Shown here: one piece after another, positions 1 through 6,893 of the stretch | Position numbering within the stretch: the first letter of the stretch is position 1 | Layout of the letters: every line of letters starts with the position of its first letter | Source of the DNA: DAMCAP01 sp964369265 | GTDB lineage: Bacteria > Bacillota > Clostridia > Oscillospirales > Ruminococcaceae | NCBI GenBank assembly: GCA_964369265.1 | Contig: CAYJEV010000030.1 | Coordinates: forward strand, 1 to 17,091 | Reading direction: 5' to 3' | DNA: 17,091 bases | Translations under genes and position numbers: made by a program | The notes under the pieces: generated by a model | The model's database searches: none | The model's input: only the letters and a program-made list of their open reading frames with translations | What the model was told of the DNA's origin: nothing

Positions 1-133
1 TACATTTTTATTATATTACATTGTCATCCAAAATTCAACTTATTTATTGTTAAATATATTTAATTTATTTCTGGTTTTGAGTTTGAATTTGTATAATTTT
101 ACTGTAAATCTTAAATATGTAAATTATTGTATG

Positions 134-169
134 AAAAAATCGCCCTAGCAATAAGCTAGAGCGATTTTT
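134..169 (-). terminator. Intrinsic terminator after the YjiH-type transporter gene
   Basis: A 15-base inverted repeat (135-149 with 155-169, one mismatch, 5-base loop AATAA) lies 20 bases past the transporter stop codon. Read on the minus strand, the stem is followed by a run of T (139-134). The mirrored A/T ends mean it could also work on the plus strand. The remaining bases 1-133 are AT-rich and show no gene or clear signal. Confidence 0.85.
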
Positions 170-188
170 AGGGGAAAGCAAATTTTAA

Positions 189-1622
189 CTAAAACATAAT
201 ATGCATGAAAATTGCTGTTACAGGGATAGCGATTAGAGTTCTTTCAAAGAAGCAGATTATTAGCTCTTTTAATGAGATAGGCATTTTAGTTGAAATCATA
301 ACAACAACCGTTTCAGAGAAGAATATGATTTGAACCATTGAAACTGTAACTACCATATATCTAGCTGCCTCGGAAATAACATCGATTTTATCAGCAATTA
401 AAAGTACAGGGAGGAACATTTCAGCAATACCAACAGGAAGGGAAGGGGCAATAATTGCAGCATCTGGTACACCTAGTAAGCTTAGAATTGGCTCAAATAA
501 TAAGCCAAACCAATCAAATACAGGGGTGTAGGTTGCGATTATCATAGCAACAGTACCAACAGCTGTTAAAAGAGAAACAACTTTTGGAAGAACAAAGTAC
601 CCATCGCCTAAGCTGTTTTTTATTTCGCTAAATAAGTTTGGAGCAATATAAGCTTTTTTGATAGCTCTAGTCATTCCAGTTTTTAAAACTCCGTCAACAG
701 GTTTTGCTTCTCTCTTTAAATCCTCAGCGGTTTGAACTCGACCATCTTCATAAACATCAGGCTTTTTAGATAGTGGAGGGATTCGGCTCATAAAGAAAGA
801 CACTATAAGAGTTATTAGCATAGCAGAGAAGTAAACAGGGATGAAATGCTCGCTTAAACCAGCTGTTTCAATAACCATATACGCAAAGCCAACACTAACA
901 GCGCTAAATCCAGTTGCAATAATTGCTGCTTCTCTCTTTGTATAAACGCCATTTCTCAATAGCTTGCTCGTTATTAAAACACCAACAGAAGAAGAGCTTA
1001 CAAAAGAAGCTATTGCATTAACTGCGCTTCTGCCGGGAACTTTAAAAACAGGACGCATTATAGGCTCCATTAAGCTGCCTATAAAATCAATAACACCATA
1101 GTTTAAAAGGAAAGGCATAAACACTGCACTAACAGGAATAATCCATGAAACAGAAATTGCAACAGGGATAACTGAACCAGCAGTATGTGAGCTAACAAGC
1201 ATTTCTGGCATTGCAATTCCAAAAGTGTTGTTTAGAAGATAAGCTATAGAGATAATTGATCCAAATAAATATAGTAAAACATGAACTATAGTATCTTCCT
1301 CATAGTATTTAAAGAGCTTATTTTCTTTATTTTTGCAGATTAGCTTGCCATAAACGCTAAGCACGCCATTAGTCACAACAACTCCGCCCATGATTAACCA
1401 CATGCCAAAAATGCCCAGTGTACGTTCAATAGTCTTATAGATAAAGCCAAAAACAATGTCTGTTGAACCGTTGATTGTAACAGGAACAAAGAATACTATA
1501 ACAGCAATTATAGTGAAAAATAGCGATTTCATAACACCACTACTTCTTTGAGCAGAAGTTAGCTCTAATGCATCGAGGACTTTATTGTCATTATAGTTTT
1601 GAGTTTCATTTTTTGTGCTCAT
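189..1622 (-). CDS. YjiH-type membrane transporter with two nucleoside-recognition (Gate) domains
   Basis: A 477-residue polytopic membrane protein. I choose the ATG at 1622 because GGAG sits 8 bases upstream; an in-frame TTG at 1640 lies just upstream of that site and is less likely. About ten hydrophobic segments are visible (for example 34-50, 70-90, 112-130, 150-175, 232-252, 262-278, 343-365, 390-410, 422-443, 452-475). Two pseudo-repeated motifs, LMEPIMRPVFKVPG near 184-197 and LFEPILSLLGVP near 375-386, fit the two Gate domains of YjiH-type proteins. The segments VGVLITSKLLRNGVYTKREA (213-232) and FSETVVVMISTKMPIS (435-450) are typical of the family as I recall it. The family is assumed to move small organic solutes, but substrates are poorly known. 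It is the second gene after a ureohydrolase, separated by a terminator-like hairpin, so import of a guanidino compound or export of its product is a reasonable inference, not shown. Confidence 0.8.
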   Translation of the reverse strand: MSTKNETQNYNDNKVLDALELTSAQRSSGVMKSLFFTIIAVIVFFVPVTINGSTDIVFGFIYKTIERTLGIFGMWLIMGGVVVTNGVLSVYGKLICKNKENKLFKYYEEDTIVHVLLYLFGSIISIAYLLNNTFGIAMPEMLVSSHTAGSVIPVAISVSWIIPVSAVFMPFLLNYGVIDFIGSLMEPIMRPVFKVPGRSAVNAIASFVSSSSVGVLITSKLLRNGVYTKREAAIIATGFSAVSVGFAYMVIETAGLSEHFIPVYFSAMLITLIVSFFMSRIPPLSKKPDVYEDGRVQTAEDLKREAKPVDGVLKTGMTRAIKKAYIAPNLFSEIKNSLGDGYFVLPKVVSLLTAVGTVAMIIATYTPVFDWFGLLFEPILSLLGVPDAAIIAPSLPVGIAEMFLPVLLIADKIDVISEAARYMVVTVSMVQIIFFSETVVVMISTKMPISLKELIICFFERTLIAIPVTAIFMHIMF

Positions 1623-1664
1623 AAATAATACTCCAATCAAAAAGTTTGTATTAGCTACTTATTT

Positions 1665-1698
1665 AAAAACGGATATGAGAGCTAATCATCATATCCGT
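1665..1698 (-). terminator. Hairpin terminator or attenuator between ureohydrolase and transporter genes
   Basis: A perfect 10-base-pair stem (1669-1678 with 1689-1698, 10-base loop) lies 13 bases past the ureohydrolase stop. On the minus strand it is followed by TTTTT (1669-1665). It sits inside the 89-base gap before the transporter, so it probably lowers downstream transcription rather than ending the unit completely. I see no separate good promoter for the transporter. Confidence 0.7.
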
Positions 1699-1711
1699 AG
1701 ATACATACTAA

Positions 1712-2662
1712 TTATTTTTTATTATTTTTCTTTAGAGCAAGTATAGATAGATACTCAAACACAATGTTTGCTGCCATATATGAAGTTACCTCGCCAGAAT
1801 CAAATGCTGGAAGAACTTCAACAATATCAAAGCCTACAAAGTTTAAATCTTTGATGTTTCTAACGATTTTTAGGGATTCATTTGATGTAAATCCGCCAAC
1901 TTCTGGAGTGCCTGTACCAGGAGCGTATGCAGGGTCAACAAAGTCGATATCAAAAGTTAGGAAACATTTCTTATCTCCAACTCTCTCTTTAATCATTTCG
2001 ATGATTTTATCAATGCCCATATCGTGAATTTTATGAGCTGGCACTAAAAGCATACCTAAGTCAGCTGCCATTTTATGTTCGTTTGGATCGTATAGAGAGC
2101 CTCTCATGCCAATTTGGATAGAGTGAGCTGGGTCGATTAAGCCTTCCTCAATAGCTCTTCTGAATGGAGTACCATGGTTATATTTTTCGCCAAACACTTC
2201 GTCGCATAAGTCAGAGTGAGAATCAAAATGCACTAAAGCAACTGGTCCGTGAACTTTTGCTATAGATCTTAGCTCAGCAAGAGTGATTGAGTGATCTCCT
2301 CCAAGCACGATTGGAACTGCGCCTTTAGAAACGATAGCATCCATGCCTTCTTCTATGTATTTGTAAGATGGGTGAATGTAACCAGGAACAGTGTTAAAGT
2401 CGCCAATATCTCCGCCCTTTAAAGATTCCATTATGTTTACTTGTTGGATAACATTGTTTGGTTTCATCATAACAGAGATGTTTCTGATAGCATTTGGACC
2501 AAATCTTGCTCCTGATCTAAATGAGCTAGCTGTGTCGAATGGTGCGCCAGCAATAACAAAGTCAAGTCCTTCAGCTGAATTTACCTTTTCCATTCTCATA
2601 AATGTACCCATGTTGCAGAATCTTGGTGATGCTAATGCACTAGTTGGTTGATTTTTACTCAT
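1712..2662 (-). CDS. Agmatinase-family ureohydrolase (guanidino-compound hydrolase)
   Basis: A 316-residue cytoplasmic binuclear-manganese hydrolase of the arginase/agmatinase superfamily, which splits urea from guanidino compounds. I place the start at the ATG at 2662, 8 bases after GGAGG; the in-frame TTG at 2677 overlaps that ribosome site and is unlikely. The metal-site motifs are all present: GGDHS (121-125, His124), HFDSHSD (145-151; Asp147, His149, Asp151) and FDIDFVDP (237-244; Asp238, Asp240). The run APGTGTPEVGG (247-257) and DIVEVLP (279-285) also fit agmatinase or guanidinobutyrase types rather than arginase. The common DAH is DSH here, which is minor. Length is normal for the family. 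Substrate (agmatine, guanidinobutyrate, guanidine or similar) cannot be told from sequence alone. It is divergent from a LysR regulator and followed by a transporter, which suggests inducible use of an imported substrate. Confidence 0.88.
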   Translation of the reverse strand: MSKNQPTSALASPRFCNMGTFMRMEKVNSAEGLDFVIAGAPFDTASSFRSGARFGPNAIRNISVMMKPNNVIQQVNIMESLKGGDIGDFNTVPGYIHPSYKYIEEGMDAIVSKGAVPIVLGGDHSITLAELRSIAKVHGPVALVHFDSHSDLCDEVFGEKYNHGTPFRRAIEEGLIDPAHSIQIGMRGSLYDPNEHKMAADLGMLLVPAHKIHDMGIDKIIEMIKERVGDKKCFLTFDIDFVDPAYAPGTGTPEVGGFTSNESLKIVRNIKDLNFVGFDIVEVLPAFDSGEVTSYMAANIVFEYLSILALKKNNKK

Positions 2663-2701
2663 AATGTTTTCCTCCAAAAATTTAATTTATTTCTTGACTA
2701 A

Positions 2702-2730
2702 AGTATAGCATTGAATTTTGGTTAATGGTT
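2702..2730 (-). promoter_or_regulatory. Promoter of the ureohydrolase gene (extended -10)
   Basis: On the minus strand, TGC followed by TATACT (2710-2702) forms a good extended -10 element. The -35 region at about 2730-2725 is weak, which fits an activator-dependent promoter. The expected start near 2695 leaves a leader of about 33 bases, too short for a riboswitch. Confidence 0.55.
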
Positions 2731-2782
2731 ATATAGAAAGAGACGTGGTTATATGTAAATGCATATAACAAAGCTAGTTATA
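2728..2782. promoter_or_regulatory. Putative LysR operator array of GTTATAT half-sites
   Basis: Four copies of one half-site occur in 55 bases between the divergent genes: GTTATAT at 2728-2734 and 2748-2754, its reverse complement ATATAAC at 2763-2769, and GTTATAA at 2777-2783. Two perfect inverted repeats result: GTTATATG-N6-CATATAAC (2748-2769) and TATAAC-N7-GTTATA (2764-2782). The first is centred about 64 bases upstream of the predicted ureohydrolase start, and the half-site at 2728 touches its -35 region. This matches the usual recognition-site and activation-site layout of LysR regulators. The sites are seen; binding is inferred. Confidence 0.6.
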
Positions 2783-2908
2783 ATCTAAAATATTATACAA
2801 AACTAAGGTTAAATGCTTTATAAAGTGAAATAAATCGTTAATTTTGATATAAATTGCTTTCTTTTTTTAATTAAAATGACAAAAAGATAAGGCGTGTTAA
2901 AAAAATCC

Positions 2909-2936
2909 TTTATTTTTAAATTATATGATGTATAAT
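2909..2936 (+). promoter_or_regulatory. Probable promoter of the LysR gene
   Basis: A perfect TATAAT (2931-2936) lies 34 bases before the LysR start codon. The -35 (TTTATT, 2909-2914, 16-base spacer) is weak. The AT-rich context makes chance matches common. Confidence 0.45.
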
Positions 2937-2970
2937 AGTGAATAATAGTTTATGAGGGCGAGGGCGAGAT

Positions 2971-3873
2971 ATGAATATTAAATTTTTAGAATATATAATT
3001 GAAATTGAAAATTGTGGCTCTATCAATAAAGCAGCAAATAATTTGTTTTTATCCCAACCAAACCTAAGCAGTATTCTCAAGGGAATTGAGGAAAATTTAG
3101 GATATAAAATTTTCAGAAGACTTAATAAAGGAATTGCTTTGACTAATGAAGGAAGACTATTTATTAAGTATGCAAAGAACATAGTTGCTGAAATGGACAA
3201 TATTAAGCGAATACCAATGAGCTTTAAATATGATTCTCAGCTGTCAATTTCCTGCACTTACTCCTCAACATTTATGGAGAGTTTCATGGAGCTTAAAAAG
3301 ACCTCTCCAAGCGAAGAATTAGAGGATTTATTTAAAGAAACTGGGCTAATTCAAACCCTCCAAGATGTAATTGAAAAGAAATATAAGTTCTCGCTGTTCT
3401 ATTGTTTTAATAAGCGATTGCTTTACCATAAGCAAACAGCTAACAAATATAATTTAGATGTGCTAGTCTTAAATTCTAACATAAAACCGAGGGCGATAGT
3501 GTCTTCAAATGGTGTATACAAAAATAGAAAATCTATAACATTTTCAGAGCTTACAAGAGAGAAGTTTGTGACATACGAGAACTTTCAATATGAGGACTGG
3601 CTGGAAGTTTTGGGGCGTTCTCCATCGCAAAAAACGCTTTATGTTTTTGATAGAGGAGGGCTTATTGATAGTGTTGTCAGAGGGGATTATATCTCTGTTG
3701 TTATGGGCGAAATATCTAAAGAACAAGAAGCTTTAGGTTGTAAAACACTGCAAATTGACGATTTCCCAAATGATTTATCTGTCTGTCTTGCATTTCAAAA
3801 ATCCTATGATTTTTCTCCAAGAGAGCGAGAGTTTTTAAACATCCTTCAAAAAAATCTAAAATATATTTCCTAA
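2971..3873 (+). CDS. LysR-type transcriptional regulator
   Basis: A 300-residue regulator of normal LysR length. The N-terminal winged helix-turn-helix is clear: SINKAANNLFLSQPNLSSIL (17-36) followed by IEENLGYKIFRR (39-50) and ALTNEGRLF (56-64). A linker helix follows to about residue 85, and the rest is the effector-binding domain. The ATG at 2971 is preceded by a purine-rich run GAGGGCGAGGGCGAG. The gene is divergent from the ureohydrolase, the classical arrangement for a LysR protein that controls its neighbour and itself, and the intergenic region has suitable palindromes. The inducer is unknown and could be the ureohydrolase substrate or product. The specific target is inference from layout. 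Confidence 0.9.
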   Translation: MNIKFLEYIIEIENCGSINKAANNLFLSQPNLSSILKGIEENLGYKIFRRLNKGIALTNEGRLFIKYAKNIVAEMDNIKRIPMSFKYDSQLSISCTYSSTFMESFMELKKTSPSEELEDLFKETGLIQTLQDVIEKKYKFSLFYCFNKRLLYHKQTANKYNLDVLVLNSNIKPRAIVSSNGVYKNRKSITFSELTREKFVTYENFQYEDWLEVLGRSPSQKTLYVFDRGGLIDSVVRGDYISVVMGEISKEQEALGCKTLQIDDFPNDLSVCLAFQKSYDFSPREREFLNILQKNLKYIS

Positions 3874-3897
3874 AGCTGCCTAAAACGCAGCTTTTTT
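3872..3897 (+). terminator. Intrinsic terminator overlapping the LysR stop codon
   Basis: An 8-base-pair stem (AAAGCTGC 3872-3879 with GCAGCTTT 3887-3894, 7-base loop) runs into TTTTTT (3892-3897). The stem begins within the TAA stop codon (3871-3873). Confidence 0.85.
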
Positions 3898-3946
3898 GTA
3901 ATTTTAAAGCTTTCTTGTGAATACTATTAGAGTAGGGGGTGTTTAA

Positions 3947-4417
3947 ATGAAAATTAACTTTAAATCGCTAATAATAGTTATATTGATACCTTTATTTGTT
4001 GGGTGGTTATCGGGCTTTATAGCATCAGATAGTGTTGAGGCTTTTAATAGTTTAATAAAGCCAGCTCTATCGCCGCCAGCATCTATTTTTCCCTTTGCTT
4101 GGACAATACTTTATATTCTTATGGGTATAAGCTCATATTTAATCTTAACTTCTTATGGTAATCAAGACGATAAAATGCTAGCACTAAGGGCATATGCGGC
4201 TCAGCTATTTTTGAATTTTTTTTGGTCAATTATTTTCTTTAATTTGGAAATGTATGGTGTTGCCTTTATATGGTTAGTTATGTTATGGATAGCAATTGTT
4301 GTCACAATAAAGCGTGCTTATCCACTAACTAAACTCGGAGCATATTTACTAGTTCCATATTTATTATGGGTTACCTTTGCTGGGTATTTAAATCTCGCGA
4401 TTTTTCTTTTAAATTAG
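3947..4417 (+). CDS. tspO: TspO/MBR family membrane protein
   Basis: A 156-residue protein with five hydrophobic segments (about 8-26, 48-68, 83-99, 104-122, 132-154), the size and topology of the TspO/MBR (tryptophan-rich sensory, translocator) family. Family landmarks are present: PFAWTILYILMGISSYL (49-65) with Trp52, LNFFWSIIFF (89-98) with Asn90 and Trp93, and PYLLWVTFAGYLN (137-149). An AGGGGGTG ribosome site precedes the ATG. TspO proteins bind porphyrins and other hydrophobic ligands and affect stress responses; the role in this organism is unknown. It stands between two terminators, so it is probably a single-gene unit; I see only a weak -10-like TACTAT (3922-3927). No tetrapyrrole gene is nearby. 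Confidence 0.9.
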   Translation: MKINFKSLIIVILIPLFVGWLSGFIASDSVEAFNSLIKPALSPPASIFPFAWTILYILMGISSYLILTSYGNQDDKMLALRAYAAQLFLNFFWSIIFFNLEMYGVAFIWLVMLWIAIVVTIKRAYPLTKLGAYLLVPYLLWVTFAGYLNLAIFLLN

Positions 4418-4447
4418 AATTCGTCCTCCTTTAAAATTTAATAATAG

Positions 4448-4491
4448 AAAAAGATATGGTGTTTAGTTTTAAGCTATCACCATATCTTTTT
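4448..4491. terminator. Strong bidirectional terminator after tspO
   Basis: A perfect 14-base-pair stem (4448-4461 with 4478-4491, 16-base loop) has A-rich and T-rich ends, so it can end transcripts on either strand. It lies 30 bases beyond the tspO stop. Confidence 0.85.
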
Positions 4492-4588
4492 ATTATGTTA
4501 ATGCTGTGATGTAGAAATATACATTATTTGGTAGTATAATCGAATTATAATAATGTAACCTTAAAGATTTTTTAAAACTTTTAAAGCT

Positions 4589-4617
4589 TTTTTCTTAATG
4601 ATAGTTTGGGTTATAAT
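4589..4617 (+). promoter_or_regulatory. Possible promoter of the exporter operon
   Basis: A perfect TATAAT (4612-4617) lies 42 bases before the adaptor gene. Its -35 at 17-base spacing is only TTTTTC. Two further TATAAT matches (4535-4540, 4546-4551) lie upstream, so the true start site is uncertain. Confidence 0.4.
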
Positions 4618-4659
4618 ATTTGATATACAATTATATTATTAAATCGAGGGAGAGTTACA

Positions 4660-6180
4660 ATGAAGAAATTACTTGCGAAGATGAAATCGAACAAAAAGAA
4701 GACCTTTATAATTCTGCTTGCACTAGTAATAGGAGGGTATTTGATAATGCCCAAAGGGGGATCTGGAACGCTAGTTGTCGCTACTCAACCACTAATGTAT
4801 ACTGATATTCAAAATAATGTTGCGACTAACGGAACTCTAGTTAGTAACAATGAAAAGACTATCTACTCTCCTTCTTCGGCGAATGTAGAAGAGCTGTTTG
4901 TTGAGGTTGGAGATGTGGTAGAGGAAGGGCAACTGCTTGCAAGGCTTGATAGCGGAGACTTAGAAGATCAGATACTTATAAAAGAACTTGAGATACTTGT
5001 TGCTGAAGATGACTACAAAAACAGTGTTGAGGATTTGAATAGAGAGTATGATGAGTATTTGAGTGACATTGATGAAGAGTTAGACTCTCAGCTATCTTCT
5101 GCGAAGTCAGTTTATGATAACGCAGCTGACAGATTGGTGGATGCAAGACGTGATGTTACAGAGAATGATGAAGAGCTAGATTATGCAGATGAAGAAGTGT
5201 ATTTAGCCGAAAGAGCAAGAGAAAAGGCTTTTAGGGCAATGGAAAATGCGGGCGAAGATTATGAGGAGGCAAAGGATGAGGGCGCTTCTGCTGAAAAATT
5301 AAAAGAGCTAGAAGCTGCTTGGGATTTAGCCGAAATCGCATATAATGAAGCCAATAACGAATATGAAGAAGTGCTTAGAATTTATGGTGATAATCTAAGT
5401 GGATATGTTAAAGAATATCATGATGCGAAGATAGCTTTTGATGCTGCTGAGCAATCATATGAAATAGCAAAGCTTGCTTCTGAAAGAAAAGTTGAGGATT
5501 TCGAAAGGCAAATTGAAAGATTAGATACTAACCCATCTTTGCAGCTAAGTTATTTACAACTGAAGAACTTAAATGAAGAGCTTGACTCTCTATATGTAAA
5601 AGCGCCAATCTCAGGCATCGTTTCTAGCATGAGCGCAAAGATAGGAGCGCCAGCCTCAGGAGAGATGTTTGTGATTGAAGATCCAAATGATATTGTTGTC
5701 AGCACAACAATTAGAGAGTATGATATTGCAAATGTTAAAGAAGGTCTTCCAGTTGTAATTCAGTCTGATGCGACTGGCGAGGAGATTTTTAATGGAGAGG
5801 TTGAATTTGTGTCACCTATAGCCTCTAAAAATTCAAATTCTGCTGTTGAGTTTGCAAGCGAAATTAAGTTCAATGAAACTAATTCGGAGCTAAGGCTTGG
5901 AATGAATGTATATGCTGACATAATTGTCGATGAAGCAAAGAATGTGTTTACAGTCCCTATATCTGCTTTGTCTATGGATATGGAAGGTAATGAAATAGTT
6001 TATATTACTAGCTCTAATAATGGTGTATTAACAGCGAAATCAGTTATAGTTGAAACCGGAGTTGAGAATGCATTTTCTGTTGAGATATCTTCTTCTGAGC
6101 TCTCAGAAGGTACAGAGGTAATTATTGATGCAGGGGCTGTGTATGAAGGGGCAGTTGTAACAACTCCATTTGGAGGGTAA
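4660..6180 (+). CDS. Membrane fusion (HlyD/MacA-like) adaptor subunit of an ABC exporter
   Basis: A 506-residue adaptor anchored by one N-terminal transmembrane segment (about 15-30, after a lysine-rich start), with the rest outside the membrane. The two halves of the lipoyl-like (biotinyl) domain flank a long hairpin: IYSPSSANVEELFVEVGD near 68-85 and LYVKAPISGIVSSMSAKIGA near 311-330. Residues about 105-310 are a long alpha-helical coiled coil, strikingly rich in Glu and Asp. Beta-barrel segments follow (345-440) and a membrane-proximal domain to the end. GGGAG lies 7 bases before the ATG. In family terms it links the MacB-like permease encoded downstream to the extracellular side or cell wall. 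Its last codons (Gly-Gly) contain the ribosome site of the next gene. The exported substrate is unknown. Confidence 0.88.
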   Translation: MKKLLAKMKSNKKKTFIILLALVIGGYLIMPKGGSGTLVVATQPLMYTDIQNNVATNGTLVSNNEKTIYSPSSANVEELFVEVGDVVEEGQLLARLDSGDLEDQILIKELEILVAEDDYKNSVEDLNREYDEYLSDIDEELDSQLSSAKSVYDNAADRLVDARRDVTENDEELDYADEEVYLAERAREKAFRAMENAGEDYEEAKDEGASAEKLKELEAAWDLAEIAYNEANNEYEEVLRIYGDNLSGYVKEYHDAKIAFDAAEQSYEIAKLASERKVEDFERQIERLDTNPSLQLSYLQLKNLNEELDSLYVKAPISGIVSSMSAKIGAPASGEMFVIEDPNDIVVSTTIREYDIANVKEGLPVVIQSDATGEEIFNGEVEFVSPIASKNSNSAVEFASEIKFNETNSELRLGMNVYADIIVDEAKNVFTVPISALSMDMEGNEIVYITSSNNGVLTAKSVIVETGVENAFSVEISSSELSEGTEVIIDAGAVYEGAVVTTPFGG

Positions 6181-6185
6181 GCAAT

Positions 6186-6893
6186 ATGAATGAAAATATA
6201 ATTGAGATGAAAAACATCTTTAAGAGGTTTTATATTGGACAACCTAACGAGCTTACAATTCTAAAGGGGATAGACTTAGTTGTTAAAAAAGGGGAGTTTC
6301 TCTCTATAGTTGGTGCTTCTGGTTCTGGTAAAACAACACTTATGAATTTAATTGGAGTTTTGGATAGGCCAACTGAAGGGTATTATCAGCTAGATGATGT
6401 TGATTTATCGACAGTGCCTGAGGAGCATTTATGCAAGATAAGAAATAGCAAGATAGGCTTTGTGTTTCAAACTTTTAATCTTATACCACGAACAACAGCA
6501 ATAGCTAATGTTGAGCTTCCTCTGCTATATGCTGGTGTATCAATGAAAGCAAGAAATCAAAAAGCTAAAGAACTTCTAGAGCTTGTTGAGATGGGGGATA
6601 GAATGACCCATCTTCCTCAAGAGCTGTCTGGAGGTCAAAAGCAGAGGGTTGCAATTGCGAGAGCGCTTGCTAACAGCCCAGCTATTATACTTGCAGATGA
6701 ACCAACAGGAGCTTTAGACACAGCGACAGGCAGGCTTGTGATGGATATTTTCCATAAGCTACATAAAGAGCAGGGAAAGACAATAATACTAATTACACAT
6801 AACCCAGAGCTTGCTAGAGAAACAGAGCGAATTATAACCCTTTCAGATGGTGAGATAATAAAAGAGGAAGAGGGGGATGGTTATGCACTTTAA
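6186..6893 (+). CDS. MacB/LolD-type ABC transporter ATP-binding protein
   Basis: A 235-residue cytoplasmic ATPase with all motifs of an active ABC protein: Walker A GASGSGKTT (43-51), Q-loop Gln95 in FVFQTFNLIP, signature LSGGQ (147-151), Walker B IILADE (167-172) and switch His205 in ITHN. The segment LIGVLDRPTEGYY (55-67) is characteristic of the MacB/LolD/FtsE branch. It starts 5 bases after the adaptor stop, using GGAGGG inside the end of that gene, and overlaps the permease gene at its 3' end. It would power the permease encoded next as a dimer. Confidence 0.95.
   Translation: MNENIIEMKNIFKRFYIGQPNELTILKGIDLVVKKGEFLSIVGASGSGKTTLMNLIGVLDRPTEGYYQLDDVDLSTVPEEHLCKIRNSKIGFVFQTFNLIPRTTAIANVELPLLYAGVSMKARNQKAKELLELVEMGDRMTHLPQELSGGQKQRVAIARALANSPAIILADEPTGALDTATGRLVMDIFHKLHKEQGKTIILITHNPELARETERIITLSDGEIIKEEEGDGYAL

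Noticed and set aside
1623..1640. Upstream TTG/ATG starts for the transporter, and the like for the ureohydrolase (2677), lpdA (10918) and gcvPB (12460)
   Set aside because: In each case a good ribosome site lies just before an ATG further in; three of the upstream codons overlap or directly abut that site, and the gcvPB one has no supporting site.
2663..2701. A guanidine riboswitch before the ureohydrolase gene
   Set aside because: The leader from the predicted start is only about 33 bases and shows no aptamer motif.
2952..2981. A nine-codon upstream frame overlapping the LysR start codon
   Set aside because: No ribosome site precedes its ATG; it arises from the purine-rich repeat that serves as the LysR ribosome site.
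4620..4805. A 61-codon frame across the start of the adaptor gene
   Set aside because: It lacks a ribosome site and overlaps a well-supported gene in another frame.
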